A stretch of 64,000 bases of DNA from G965227875 sp965227875 (GTDB taxonomy: Bacteria > Pseudomonadota > Alphaproteobacteria > Rhizobiales > JAJFHC01). The notes under the pieces are model-generated. The model was not told where the DNA came from. It worked only from the letters and a program-made list of their open reading frames with translations, and searched no databases. The stretch covers positions 1,178,001 through 1,242,000 of the forward strand of contig OZ245783.1 of NCBI GenBank assembly GCA_965227875.1. Direction: 5' to 3'. Made by a program: the position numbers and the translations under genes. Below, piece after piece: positions 1 through 8,955 of the stretch (position 1 is the first letter of the stretch; every line of letters starts with the position of its first letter).

Positions 1-116
1 GAAAGGGAGGCAACGGGCGAAAGTGTATTATAGTTCCGTGCCTTCGACAAAAAGATGACGCGTGAGCCGTTTCATCGTGCTTGCCGCCCGGGTGGCGTCG
101 GCCTAACTTGGCATTC

Positions 117-713
117 ATGTCCACGCAGATGACCGAGCGCACCGGCCGGACCGGCGACGAACCCGACGCGGATGCCCTTGCGGGTTTCATGCGCAAGGTC
201 GCGCAGGACCGCGACAGGGAGGCCTTCGCCGCCCTCTTCGACTATTACGCGCCGCGTCTCAAGGGCTTCCTGATGAAACGCGGGGCCGATGCCGAGACCG
301 CCGAGGAAATCGTCCAGGAAACGCTCATCTCTGTCTGGGCGAAGGCGCCGTCTTTCGACGCCGGCAAGGGTTCTCCAAGCACCTGGGTCTTCACCATCGC
401 CCGGAACCTGCGCATCGACCGTATCCGCCGCGAGATGTCGCGCCAGCCGCCGCCGGACTACGAGGATATCGAACCCCTCTACGAACCGCCGGCGGGCGAC
501 GAGGCGATGATCAGCAAGGAGGAAGGCCGGCTCGTGCAGGAAGCGATCTCCGAATTGCCCGCCGACCAGCTCGAGGTCATCCGGCTCGCCTATGTCGAGG
601 ACCGCAGCCAGAGCGAAATCGCCAGCCGCCTCGGCGTTCCGCTCGGAACCGTGAAGTCCCGCATGAGGCTCGCCTACCAGCGGCTTCGGGAAAAACTGGA
701 TTCACTGAAATGA
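117..713 (+). CDS. rpoE: ECF RNA polymerase sigma factor, RpoE (ChrR-partnered) type
   Basis: Alternative sigma factor of the group controlled by ChrR; in Rhodobacter this pair drives the singlet-oxygen response. Sigma region 2 spans roughly residues 30-100 (core motif around AEEIVQETLISVWAKA, followed by STWVFTIARNLRIDRIRR), and region 4 lies near the C-terminus (SQSEIASRLGVPLGTVKSRM, the DNA-reading helix-turn-helix). The stop overlaps the start of the anti-sigma gene by 4 bp, so the two are translationally coupled. The start is uncertain: an upstream in-frame start at 81 and ATGs at 117 and 129 all lack a clear ribosome binding site; 117 gives a family-like length of 198 residues. I see no convincing RpoE-type promoter in the 116 bases before it. 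Confidence 0.85.
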   Translation: MSTQMTERTGRTGDEPDADALAGFMRKVAQDRDREAFAALFDYYAPRLKGFLMKRGADAETAEEIVQETLISVWAKAPSFDAGKGSPSTWVFTIARNLRIDRIRREMSRQPPPDYEDIEPLYEPPAGDEAMISKEEGRLVQEAISELPADQLEVIRLAYVEDRSQSEIASRLGVPLGTVKSRMRLAYQRLREKLDSLK

Positions 714-1375
714 AGATTCAACACCACCTGGACGCATCGACGCTGCTCTCCTATTCCGCCGGCGCCCTCCCGGCGTCCGTTCACCTCGTCACCGCCTGCC
801 ACATCGACTGGTGCCCTCAATGTCGCCGGACGGTGTCGAAAGCCGACGCCATCGGTGGTCACATGCTCGACGATACTGAGAGAGAGGATGTCTCGTCATC
901 CTGCCGCGACGCGGTCCTGGCCCGTCTCGACACTGCCCTCCCGGACACGGCACAGGCGGAAAACGCGATCCACACCGGCGAACAGATGCGCCCCGCCCTG
1001 CCCGCGCCGCTGTTCTCGTTCCTGCGCCACGACCTGGATGCGGTTCCCTGGACCCGCAAGGGACCGGGCGTTCATTCCTGCAGGCTTGCCGAGGACCCGT
1101 GCGGCGCCAGTGCCCATCTTATCCGGGTCGCTCCCGGACGCGCCATTCCCGAGCACGGGCATGGCGGATCGGAACTCACGCTCGTGCTGCGCGGCTCCTA
1201 TCATGACGGGATCGCCCACTACGCGACGGGCGACATCTCCGACCTCGATCCGGAAACCGATCACCGGCCTTTCGTGGATTCGAAGGACGACTGCATCTGC
1301 CTCATCGCGCTGGACGGCACGATGAAGTTCCGTGGAATATTCGGACGCCTGCTGCAGCCTTTCCTGCGGCTGTAG
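710..1375 (+). CDS. chrR: ChrR-type zinc-binding anti-sigma factor with cupin domain
   Basis: Cytoplasmic anti-sigma factor that holds the preceding RpoE inactive. The N-terminal zinc anti-sigma domain shows His6, His31, Cys35 and Cys38 (motif CHIDWCPQC), the same numbering as the characterised ligands of Rhodobacter sphaeroides ChrR. The C-terminal half is a cupin with the metal-binding pattern PEHGHGGSE, the part needed for the singlet-oxygen response in Rhodobacter. Length (221 aa) is normal for the family. The ATG overlaps the sigma stop (ATGA). By family knowledge it releases RpoE under singlet oxygen; the response in this organism is inferred. Confidence 0.9.
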   Translation: MKIQHHLDASTLLSYSAGALPASVHLVTACHIDWCPQCRRTVSKADAIGGHMLDDTEREDVSSSCRDAVLARLDTALPDTAQAENAIHTGEQMRPALPAPLFSFLRHDLDAVPWTRKGPGVHSCRLAEDPCGASAHLIRVAPGRAIPEHGHGGSELTLVLRGSYHDGIAHYATGDISDLDPETDHRPFVDSKDDCICLIALDGTMKFRGIFGRLLQPFLRL

Positions 1376-1409
1376 AGCCTATCTCGAGTTCATGTGAGCG
1401 AGATACGAT

Positions 1410-2267
1410 CTAGCCTTTCTCGACCCGGTTTCGCAGGACGCCGATCCCCGACCATTCGATCTCGAGCTCGTCGCCGGGCACGAGGAACCGCTGCGGGTCG
1501 CGGCTTCCGCCGGAGCCTTCCGGCGATCCCGTGGCAATGACGTCGCCGGTCATGAGCTCGATGAATCCGGAGATGTAGTTCACGATCGTGGGGATGTCGA
1601 AGATCATCTCCGCCACGGTCGTGCGCTGCACCTCGTCCCCGTTGAGGCGGGTGGACAGGCGCATGGCGGAAACATCTTCGATCTCGTCGGCGGTGACGAA
1701 CCACGGGCCGCAGGAACTGGAGTGGGTAAAGTTCTTCCCCGCCTGCAGGCTGTGCTTCTGCCACTCGCGCACCGACCCGTCATTCATGATCGTAAAGCCG
1801 GCAATATGGTCGAAGGCATGTTCCTTCGGAATGAAGCGGCCGGACTTGCCGATGACGAAGGCCAGTTCTCCTTCGTAGTCGAACGTCCTGCAGGCCGGTT
1901 CCGGCGGATAGACGAGCGGTTCGTCGTGCCCGACGAGAACTCCGTCGAACTTGCCGAACAGGATGATGTTCTCCGGCGGCGGGATGACGCCCTCGACCGG
2001 ATGGCGCTTGGGATAATTGATCCCCACGCAGATGACTTTCCCTGCATCATGGACCGGCGGCAGGAAGTTGACGTCCTCGGGACGGCAATCCGGGGACCGG
2101 CCGTGCACGTGGTCGGCCAGTTCCTCGAGGCTGCTTTCCGCAAGCAGTGTCCGCAGACTCGGGTGATGCCTGCGGAACTCTGCATCTGCGGTGATCAGGC
2201 CACCGGAGGGATCGACCACACCGTAGACGGCCTCGCCGTCCCGGTCGCGATAGCTCGCTATTTTCAC
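1410..2267 (-). CDS. Fumarylacetoacetate hydrolase (FAH) family protein
   Basis: Member of the FAH superfamily, which hydrolyses or decarboxylates beta-keto and acylpyruvate-type acids. The metal-binding FAH core is visible: ICVGINYPKR, YEGELAFVIGKSGR (the acidic metal ligands) and the C-terminal TGDVIATGSPEGSGG turn. The protein is 285 aa, typical of the FAHD1/2-like group rather than true fumarylacetoacetase (about 420 aa). The most likely start is a GTG at 2267, six bases behind a GAGGAGA ribosome binding site. It lies downstream of an aldo/keto reductase and the HPPD gene on the same strand, so it may act on a ring-cleavage product. Exact substrate unknown. Confidence 0.8.
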   Translation of the reverse strand: MKIASYRDRDGEAVYGVVDPSGGLITADAEFRRHHPSLRTLLAESSLEELADHVHGRSPDCRPEDVNFLPPVHDAGKVICVGINYPKRHPVEGVIPPPENIILFGKFDGVLVGHDEPLVYPPEPACRTFDYEGELAFVIGKSGRFIPKEHAFDHIAGFTIMNDGSVREWQKHSLQAGKNFTHSSSCGPWFVTADEIEDVSAMRLSTRLNGDEVQRTTVAEMIFDIPTIVNYISGFIELMTGDVIATGSPEGSGGSRDPQRFLVPGDELEIEWSGIGVLRNRVEKG

Positions 2268-2301
2268 AGGCTGTCTCCTCTTCTGGCCGCGCCGGCCATG
2301 T

Positions 2302-3294
2302 TCAGCAGTATCGCTCCGCACCCGGCAATTGCTGCTCGGAATACCGGTCGCCATGGGCGAAACCGCACGGCAGGACCTCCTCGATGCGGCGCATCGCATC
2401 CTCGTCCAGCGTGATATCGGCGGCGTCGGCGAAATCGTCGAGACTCTCCGCCGACCTTGTGCCTGGAATGGGAATGTTGTGATCGCCCCGATGCAGCGTC
2501 CATGCGACCGCGAGAGCGGCCGGGCTCACACCCATGTCGGACGCGAGCGTCCGGAAGCCGTCGACGATCTTCACGTTGGCGGAGAAGTTCGGCTCCAGGA
2601 AACGCGGGTTGTTCTTGCGGAAGTCGTTCGCGGGAAACGACGCCGGGTCGAGTGGCCGCGACGTCAGCATGCCGCGCCCCAGCGGAGAAAACGGCACAAA
2701 GGCGACACCCAGTTCGCGGCAAGCCTGGATCATGCCCAGGTCCGGCATCCTGGTCCACAGGGAGTATTCGCTCTGCACGGCCGCCACGGGATGGACCGCA
2801 TGCGCCCGCCGGAGCGAAGCAGGCGATATCTCCGAAAAGCCGATCCCGCCGATCTTGCCTTCTTCCTTGAAGCGGACGAGCGTCTCCATGACATCCTCGA
2901 TCGGCCGTGCGGCTTCGCGACGGTGGATGTAGTAGAGCGCCACATGGTCGACACCCAGGTCGCGCAGGGACTTTTCGAGAGCCTCGCGAAGATGGTCCGG
3001 GCTGTTGTCGAAGACCCTTTCGTTGGTTTCCGGCAGCCTCCGGATCCCGCCTTTCGTGGCGATCGTGAACCGGTCCGGGTTATCACGGATGAAAGACCCG
3101 ATCGCCTGTTCCGACACGCCGTTGCCATAGACGTTCGCGGTATCGAGGAAGTCGATGCCGCGGTCGAGCGCCTTCGCGAGGGTGGCGTGGCTTTCGGCCT
3201 CGGTCGTCGGCCCGTAGGCGCCGGCGAAACTCCAGCACCCAAGACCGATTTCGCTCACAAGGGGTCCGTCCCTGCCCAGCCGGCGTTTCTGCAT
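2302..3294 (-). CDS. Aldo/keto reductase
   Basis: NADPH-dependent oxidoreductase of the AKR superfamily (330 aa, TIM barrel). The catalytic tetrad is present: Asp and Tyr in LDTANVYGNGVSE, Lys in ATKGG and His in YYIHR. A C-terminal cofactor segment (IPIPGTRSAESLDDFADA) is also seen. The start at 3294 has a GGGAGG ribosome binding site just upstream. Same-strand gene order with the FAH-family and HPPD genes suggests co-expression. The closest subgroup appears to be the AKR13/YakC-like enzymes; the physiological carbonyl substrate cannot be read from the sequence. Confidence 0.85.
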   Translation of the reverse strand: MQKRRLGRDGPLVSEIGLGCWSFAGAYGPTTEAESHATLAKALDRGIDFLDTANVYGNGVSEQAIGSFIRDNPDRFTIATKGGIRRLPETNERVFDNSPDHLREALEKSLRDLGVDHVALYYIHRREAARPIEDVMETLVRFKEEGKIGGIGFSEISPASLRRAHAVHPVAAVQSEYSLWTRMPDLGMIQACRELGVAFVPFSPLGRGMLTSRPLDPASFPANDFRKNNPRFLEPNFSANVKIVDGFRTLASDMGVSPAALAVAWTLHRGDHNIPIPGTRSAESLDDFADAADITLDEDAMRRIEEVLPCGFAHGDRYSEQQLPGAERYC

Positions 3295-3401
3295 GCGTCG
3301 TCCTCCCGTCCCGTTCTCTCGGTGACACCCATACTGCCCGGCGGAACGGACACCGTAAATCGCCCCGCGCCCGCTTTCCGCGATGCGGAGAGTGCTCAAG
3401 G

Positions 3402-3761
3402 TCAGGTGAAGATGGAAAGATCGAGGGGACGGGATTCGCCAAGCCAGATCGTGCGATCGCGATGATCCGCGAGTTCGTCACCCGTCTCGGGATGCACGAA
3501 GACGTTCAGACCGCGACGGTTGAGCGCCAGCCAGGGCACGATCCGGCCGAAAAGGTCGGCATCGAACGCGATCTGGAAACTGAAGTCCGGATGAGGCCCG
3601 ACAGGCCTGTGATGCCACCGGCCGAGCACCGCCATGGGAAACAGCTTCGCGACACCGTCGCGGACCCGTTCCGCCGCCTCTACCGAGCCTTGGTCGAAAT
3701 AGACGTGCGCATGGTAGCCCGCTATGCGCTCCGTCGATGTTTCGGGCTGTTCCCCGTCCAT
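3402..3761 (-). CDS. DOPA 4,5-dioxygenase family protein
   Basis: Small (119 aa) single-domain protein of the DOPA 4,5-dioxygenase family, which includes fungal and plant-type extradiol ring-cleaving enzymes and many uncharacterised bacterial members. Histidine-rich motifs typical of the family are visible: GYHAHVYFD near the N-terminus, RWHHRPVGPHPDFSFQI in the middle and VFVHPETGDELADH near the end; some of these histidines are probable metal ligands. It follows the HPPD gene by 18 bp on the same strand. In this context it could act on a catecholic product of tyrosine breakdown, which is inference. Confidence 0.75.
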   Translation of the reverse strand: MDGEQPETSTERIAGYHAHVYFDQGSVEAAERVRDGVAKLFPMAVLGRWHHRPVGPHPDFSFQIAFDADLFGRIVPWLALNRRGLNVFVHPETGDELADHRDRTIWLGESRPLDLSIFT

Positions 3762-3779
3762 TCGCGGCCCCGCGGCTTT

Positions 3780-4889
3780 CTACTCCGCAGCTTCGAGGAC
3801 GCCCCTGCGGATCTGGTCTTCCTCGATGGATTCGAACAGGGCCTTGAAGTTGCCTTCCCCGAATCCGTCATCGCCCTTGCGCTCAATGAACTCGAAAAAG
3901 ATCGGCCCGACAACCGTCTTGGAGAAAATTTGCAGCAGCACCTTGGTCTCGCCACCGTCGACCACGCCTTCCCCGTCGATCAGGATGCCGTCCGCCTTGA
4001 GACGGTCCACGGGTTCGCCGTGCCCCGGGACCCGTTCGTCCACCCGGTCGTAATAGGTCTCGGGAGGGGCCGGCATGAAGTCCAGGCCGCGCGCACGCAA
4101 CCGCTCGACGCTCGAATAGATGTCGCGGCTGCCGCAGGCGATGTGCTGGATGCCCTCGCCGCGGTAATCGCGCAGATACTCCTCGATCTGGCTTCTGTCG
4201 TCGGCGGATTCGTTGATCGGAATTCGGATCTTGCCGCACGGACTGGTCAGCGCCCGCGAGAACAGGCCGGTCATCTTGCCTTCGATGTCGAAGAAACGGA
4301 TCTCGCGGAAATTGAAGAGCCGGGCATAGAACGAGAACCACGTGTCCATGTTGCCGCGCTTCACGTTGTGGGTGAGGTGGTCGATGTAGTAGAGGCCGGC
4401 GTCGTCATCCTTGGCCCCGCTGCCCGTTCCCACAGGCTCGAACTCGTAGCCGTACGGGTTGAAGCCGCAATTATTCCTGTCGATGAAGTAGAGAAGGCTG
4501 CCGCCAATCCCCTCGATCGCGGGCGCATCGAACGTCTTGTCGTCGCCCTCATAGGCGACCGCTCCGAGCGACAGGGCGTGGTCGAACGCGTGCGCGGCGT
4601 CGGCGACATACCATCCCATGGAAGGTGCGCAGGGGCCATGTTCGGCCGCGAAGTGGTCGGCGAACGATCCGGGCTCTCCGGTGACCACGTAATCGACCTC
4701 GCCCTGCCGCCAGACCGTTATGTCGCGGTCCCGGTGGCGCAGGACGGGAGCGAATCCCATGCGGGTGAAGAGCATCTCCAGTTCATCCGGATCCGGATGC
4801 GAAAACTCGACGAAGGCGAAGCCGTCGGTGCCCGCGGGATTGCTTTCACTGATCTGTGCCGGTTCGGCGTCGTGCGGATAGGGACCCAT
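3780..4889 (-). CDS. hppD: 4-hydroxyphenylpyruvate dioxygenase
   Basis: Converts 4-hydroxyphenylpyruvate plus O2 to homogentisate in tyrosine catabolism. The protein (369 aa) has the two-domain vicinal-oxygen-chelate fold; the C-terminal half carries the Fe(II) ligands His (IDHLTHNV), His (GIQHIACGSRDI) and Glu (FFEFIERKG). The start at 4889 is preceded by an AGGAGG ribosome binding site. The gene is divergent from an Lrp/AsnC regulator at 5015 with a 125-bp AT-rich gap, the usual arrangement for regulated tyrosine catabolism. No homogentisate dioxygenase is in the window, so the downstream steps must be elsewhere. Confidence 0.92.
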   Translation of the reverse strand: MGPYPHDAEPAQISESNPAGTDGFAFVEFSHPDPDELEMLFTRMGFAPVLRHRDRDITVWRQGEVDYVVTGEPGSFADHFAAEHGPCAPSMGWYVADAAHAFDHALSLGAVAYEGDDKTFDAPAIEGIGGSLLYFIDRNNCGFNPYGYEFEPVGTGSGAKDDDAGLYYIDHLTHNVKRGNMDTWFSFYARLFNFREIRFFDIEGKMTGLFSRALTSPCGKIRIPINESADDRSQIEEYLRDYRGEGIQHIACGSRDIYSSVERLRARGLDFMPAPPETYYDRVDERVPGHGEPVDRLKADGILIDGEGVVDGGETKVLLQIFSKTVVGPIFFEFIERKGDDGFGEGNFKALFESIEEDQIRRGVLEAAE

Positions 4890-4918
4890 CTGTGTTCCTC
4901 CTGAAAACTGAAAAACTG

Positions 4919-4937
4919 ATGCACCGAATATATGCAT
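4919..4937. promoter_or_regulatory. Inverted repeat, candidate Lrp/AsnC operator
   Basis: ATGCA-N9-TGCAT inverted repeat in the AT-rich gap between hppD and the divergent Lrp/AsnC gene. Position and symmetry suit an operator controlling both genes. No binding data; assignment is inference. Confidence 0.4.
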
Positions 4938-5014
4938 TGCAGGACGAATAATTTGTGCGATATTGGCTTCTGTAGCCCTTATTGCGCGCGAAGGACGCAC
5001 GAAAGAACCATTCA

Positions 5015-5500
5015 ATGCACGAAACCGTCTCCCTCGACTCTTTTGACCTCAAGTTGCTCGAGGCCCTGCAGGCGGACGGCACCCTGACGCAGCAGCAACT
5101 GTCGCGGCGCATCAATCTCTCGCCGTCGCAATGTTCGCGTCGCAAGCAGAGACTGGAGGAGACCGGCATCATCCGCCGCTACGCGGCCGTCCTCGACGCG
5201 AACCGCCTCGGACTGACCATCACGGTGTTCCTGCACGTCTCGCTGGCCACGCACACGCCGGACAACGACAGGCACTTCCGCCGCCTCGTCGCGACCAGCG
5301 ACGCGATCCTCGAAGCGCACATGCTGACCGGCGAAGCGGACTATCTGCTGAAACTGGTTGTGTCCGATCTCGCGGAGCTCACCCGGCTGATCAACTCGGA
5401 GATCCTGCCCAATCCCGGCATCGACAAGATCAGGTCGGATATCGTTCTGGACACGCTCAAGACCGGCGGCGCGATCCCGTTGCGCGCACACGTTCCCTGA
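5015..5500 (+). CDS. Lrp/AsnC family transcriptional regulator
   Basis: One-domain-plus-RAM regulator of 161 aa. The N-terminal helix-turn-helix (DLKLLEALQADGTLTQQQLS followed by RINLSPSQCSRRKQRLEE) and the C-terminal RAM effector domain (ADYLLKLVVSDLAELTRLI) are both clear. Lrp/AsnC proteins sense amino acids; being divergent from hppD, this one probably controls the aromatic amino-acid genes at 1.4-4.9 kb in response to tyrosine or phenylalanine. The start at 5015 fits family alignments; an earlier in-frame codon at 4982 would add a non-conserved basic leader. Confidence 0.88.
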   Translation: MHETVSLDSFDLKLLEALQADGTLTQQQLSRRINLSPSQCSRRKQRLEETGIIRRYAAVLDANRLGLTITVFLHVSLATHTPDNDRHFRRLVATSDAILEAHMLTGEADYLLKLVVSDLAELTRLINSEILPNPGIDKIRSDIVLDTLKTGGAIPLRAHVP

Positions 5501-5546
5501 ACACGCCGGCACGGCATCCCTGAACCGGACGCCGCCCTGAGCACCT

Positions 5547-7190
5547 TCAGTCCGACCAGGCCGGCGTCGCCCTGGAGCCGCCGGCGAACACCTCGTCGTG
5601 CATGATCTCCACGACGGTCGGCTCTCCGCTCTTGTGGGCCTTGCCGAGGATTTCCCGGAAATCGCCGAGCGAACCGGCGCGAACGAACGAAAACCCGAAG
5701 CCTTCGGAGATCTTCTCGAAGTCCGGCGTGAACAGGTCGACGCCTTCGGGCTCCACGCCGGCCTCGATCATGCCCTTCTTGATCTCGCCGTAACCATGGT
5801 TGTTCCACAGGACGACGATGACAGCAGCACCCGCTTCCTTCGCGGACGCCAGTTCGGGCAGGGTGAACTGGAGACCGCCATCGCCGATCACCGCGACCAC
5901 CGGCCGCTCGGGCGCGGCGATCTTCGCGCCGATGGCGGCAGGCAGCGCGTAGCCGAGCGTTCCGAACCCGGTCGCAGCACTGAAAAACGAACGCGGGCGA
6001 TCGCACTGGAAGAACTGGTTGGCCGCATAGCTGGGCTGGGTGGAATCGCCCACCACGACGACATCCGGCAGCGTGTCGCGGATCGCCCCGAGTATGGGCA
6101 CGTAGGCTTCGCAGTCGTCCCACCATTCCGAACGCACCGCGTCGCGGATGCGCTGCGCGCGTTCACGGCCGTTCTCTGCCCGGTCGAGACGGTTGTTCCC
6201 GTCCACCCTGAGCACCTTGAGCAGTTCCGCCGCCGTACGGCCGGCGTCGGCAGCGACCGCGATGTCCGGTATCGCGTTCCTCACGAGTTGCTCGGGATCG
6301 ATATCGATGCGGATCAGGGTACCGGGAAACTCGATCGGCTCGCGATTTGGAAAGTGCTCCGTCTCGCCGATCTCCGTACCGATCGCGAGGACGACGTCCG
6401 CGTCGCGGACGGCGCTCCGCAGCGCCGGATATCCCAGGTTCTCGCCGGCATAAAGCTCGTGCTCCGCTCCGAGTATGCCCTTGGCGTTCACCGTGTTGAT
6501 GGTCGGGGCGTCGATGAACTCGATGAGTTGGCGCACGTCCGCCGACCCGTCCGCCGCACCGCCACCGATGATCACCAGAGGCCGTCTTGCCTCGTTCAGC
6601 ACGTTCGCGGCCTTCTGCACGGCGTCCCGGTTGGGGCCCGGCGCAGACGGAATGTTCCACCGCGTCCGGTCAAGGCCGTCCGCCTCCATCGCCATGACGT
6701 CGAGGGGGATCTCGATATGCACCGGCCGCGGCCGCGCACCGGAGAAGACGGCGAATGCCCGCGCGATCACCTGCGGCAGTTCTTCAGGTCGCATCAGGGT
6801 ATGCGAGAATGCCGACACATGGGAGATCAGGCCGCGCTGGGACGTCAGTTCGTGCAGACGGCCTTCGCCGAGGCCCAGGTGCTCGCTGCTGTTGACCGAA
6901 GAGATGACGAGCATCGGCACCGAGTCGCCGTAGGCCTGGCCCATCGCGGTCGCCACGTTGGTCATGCCCGGCCCGGTGATGATGAAACAGACGCCGGGCT
7001 GACCGGTCACGCGGGCGTACCCGTCGGCCATGAAGCCGGCGCCCTGCTCATGGCGCGGCGTCACGTGCCGGATGGAGGACCGCGCAAGACCGCGATAAAG
7101 CTCGATCGTGTGGACGCCGGGGATTCCGAACACCAGATCGACGCCGTAGGATTCCAGAATCTCGATCAGAACTTCGCCGCAGGTCGCCAT
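5547..7190 (-). CDS. Thiamine diphosphate-dependent decarboxylase/synthase (AruI or IlvB-like)
   Basis: ThDP enzyme of 547 aa with all three domains: N-terminal Pyr domain with the activating glutamate in RHEQGAGFMADGYAR, a central DHS-like domain (VIIGGGAADGSADVRQLIEF) and a C-terminal PP domain with the GDGGLQF...NN magnesium/ThDP motif. The N-terminal signature VFGIPGVHTIELYRGL is typical of proteins annotated as 5-guanidino-2-oxopentanoate decarboxylase (AruI, arginine transaminase pathway). Acetolactate synthase or another 2-oxoacid decarboxylase is also possible. The gene is convergent with the Lrp/AsnC gene and monocistronic in appearance. Family certain, substrate tentative. Confidence 0.75.
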   Translation of the reverse strand: MATCGEVLIEILESYGVDLVFGIPGVHTIELYRGLARSSIRHVTPRHEQGAGFMADGYARVTGQPGVCFIITGPGMTNVATAMGQAYGDSVPMLVISSVNSSEHLGLGEGRLHELTSQRGLISHVSAFSHTLMRPEELPQVIARAFAVFSGARPRPVHIEIPLDVMAMEADGLDRTRWNIPSAPGPNRDAVQKAANVLNEARRPLVIIGGGAADGSADVRQLIEFIDAPTINTVNAKGILGAEHELYAGENLGYPALRSAVRDADVVLAIGTEIGETEHFPNREPIEFPGTLIRIDIDPEQLVRNAIPDIAVAADAGRTAAELLKVLRVDGNNRLDRAENGRERAQRIRDAVRSEWWDDCEAYVPILGAIRDTLPDVVVVGDSTQPSYAANQFFQCDRPRSFFSAATGFGTLGYALPAAIGAKIAAPERPVVAVIGDGGLQFTLPELASAKEAGAAVIVVLWNNHGYGEIKKGMIEAGVEPEGVDLFTPDFEKISEGFGFSFVRAGSLGDFREILGKAHKSGEPTVVEIMHDEVFAGGSRATPAWSD

Positions 7191-7289
7191 GACCCCACCT
7201 CCGCACCCAGAAGAAAGAAGCGAAGCCGTATCAGCCCGCCGTCATGCGGGCAAGACCGGATAGACGGTTACAGATCGGTCGCCGCGATC

Positions 7290-8699
7290 CTACTGGGTCG
7301 CGACCACGCCGAGCGCCGTGGATGCGTCCAGTATGCCGAAACCGAAGGCGGGATCCCGACCCGCGGCACCCACGTCCCGGGCGGCGGCCTGCAAGGTGGC
7401 CATCACGCCGTCCGGGCTGAGATCCGGCAGCTTCTGGAGGATGAGCGCGATGGCTCCGGTGATGTGCGCCGCAGCCATGGACGTCCCCGAATTGAAGCCG
7501 TAGCCGTTCCGGCCCCCCGCGGTCAGGATCTCGACGCCGGGTGCGGAAATGACCACGTACTCGCCTTGGTTCGCGAACTTGTAGATCCGGTCGCGATCGT
7601 CCGTGGCCGAAGCCGCGATCACCATGTCATAGGCACCGGGATAGGCGGGCGGCGCGTCCGGCCCCAGGTTTCCGGCAGCCGCAACGGAGACGACCCCGGA
7701 CTCGTAGGCACGGAACAAGATCCTTTCGAACGCATCGTCCTTCGGGCCGGCGAAGCTCAGGTTCAGCACCCGTGCCCCCCTGTCGACCGCCCAGTCGACG
7801 CCCCGCAGGAGGCTGTACGTGTCGCCCGTCGCCACCGCACCCTTTTCGACAGCCCCGAAAGCGCGCACCGAAAGCACGGTGGCACCGGGCGCCACGCCGG
7901 TCATCCCATTGCGCGCGGCGACGATGCTCGCCACGGCCGTGCCGTGACCGTCTGCCCGCAGGAGCGCCTTGCCGAGCGGGTCGAACTCGTCGAGCACCGC
8001 ACCCGCAAGGGCGGGATGGTTGCGCGCCACGCCGCTGTCGATGACGGCGACCTTCACCCCGTCCCCCCGCGCGGTGGCGTGCGCGCGATCGACGCCCATC
8101 TTGGCCACCGCGTATTGCAGGCCCGCCGTGGCCGCCACGCCGTAGAGATAGTTGAACTGGCCGAACAGCGTGCGCGGGTCGGCGTCCATGTCGAGAACGG
8201 TCTGCGGGACCGGCGGTCCGTTGAAGCGGAACTTGACGATACGCGCCTCGAGAAGTGCGATTTCCGCGTCGTCGAGCCGCTGGACGCCATAGTCCGCCGC
8301 AACCTGATCGATCACCTGATCGGGCGTCGCCGGATCGAACGCGATCACGATTTCATTGGCGGAATAGATCGGCAGCCGCGGCGAAAGCCCCGGCGACGTG
8401 TATCTCCGGACCGTCTGCGTGTCGTTTGGCTTCTTGCGCGGCTTCGTCGTCTTGCGGATTTTCCTGGGCTTCTTGCGCTGGACCCTTTTCACCGGTTTGC
8501 GGGTCGCAGACGAACTCCAGTTCTGCCTGACGACGCCGTCGTCCCAGCCGGAGGTCGTCGGGTCGCCGTAGGCACTGCCCCCGTCGCCACCGCCGCTGCT
8601 GGCCAGGCTCTTGCCCGGCTGAACCAGAAGAAAGAAGGCACCGGCAGCCGCACACATTGTCAGCAAGCGCGCACCGTGGAAAACGGACCTGGAATTCAT
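7290..8699 (-). CDS. Secreted subtilisin-like (S8) serine protease
   Basis: Exported serine endopeptidase, 469 aa. An N-terminal signal peptide (about residues 1-33, hydrophobic MCAAAGAFFLLV) is followed by a strikingly basic Lys/Arg/Thr/Pro-rich segment (about residues 67-91) and a prodomain-like region. The catalytic triad is complete: Asp221 (VAVIDSGVA), His252 (DGHGTAVA) and Ser407 (NSGTSMAA), with oxyanion Asn344 (AAGN). The basic tract between signal peptide and prodomain is unusual for the family. Monocistronic; divergent from asnO. Role in protein turnover or processing of other secreted proteins is inferred. Confidence 0.88.
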   Translation of the reverse strand: MNSRSVFHGARLLTMCAAAGAFFLLVQPGKSLASSGGGDGGSAYGDPTTSGWDDGVVRQNWSSSATRKPVKRVQRKKPRKIRKTTKPRKKPNDTQTVRRYTSPGLSPRLPIYSANEIVIAFDPATPDQVIDQVAADYGVQRLDDAEIALLEARIVKFRFNGPPVPQTVLDMDADPRTLFGQFNYLYGVAATAGLQYAVAKMGVDRAHATARGDGVKVAVIDSGVARNHPALAGAVLDEFDPLGKALLRADGHGTAVASIVAARNGMTGVAPGATVLSVRAFGAVEKGAVATGDTYSLLRGVDWAVDRGARVLNLSFAGPKDDAFERILFRAYESGVVSVAAAGNLGPDAPPAYPGAYDMVIAASATDDRDRIYKFANQGEYVVISAPGVEILTAGGRNGYGFNSGTSMAAAHITGAIALILQKLPDLSPDGVMATLQAAARDVGAAGRDPAFGFGILDASTALGVVATQ

Positions 8700-8873
8700 G
8701 TCGACCTCACAGTCCTTGCCCCGCCTGCGACAAAATATACCACGACTGCCCGTTTTTTGCGAAAAACCGGCCCCACCCGGGTTTCGCGACCCCGGGCCCG
8801 GACAAGCGGAACACCGGTTCCGGGCACACCGGTTTGAATTTTCACGGCCAGCCCCCTAGTGTGCGTTTTCCCG

Positions 8874-8902
8874 AAAGGCGTGGAACTTTCCGCGCCTTTT
8901 TT
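8874..8902 (+). terminator. Terminator-like hairpin (or ECF-type promoter) in the asnO leader
   Basis: AAAGGCG (8874-8880) pairs with CGCCTTT (8893-8899) around a 12-base loop, followed by a run of T residues on the + strand, about 55 bases before the asnO start. No + strand gene ends upstream, so it would act as an attenuator. The same bases contain GGAAC-N16-GTTT, close to EcfG general-stress promoters (usually one base longer spacing). Either reading is tentative. Confidence 0.4.
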
Positions 8903-8955
8903 GTTTGTCCCCATGTCTCAATGTGTTTTCGACCAGAAGGAGTTGGCCCGCCGAT

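Noticed and set aside
5598..8837. Very long + strand open frame (over 1000 codons)
   Set aside because: Antisense to the ThDP enzyme and the protease, both of which have complete motifs; typical high-GC shadow frame.
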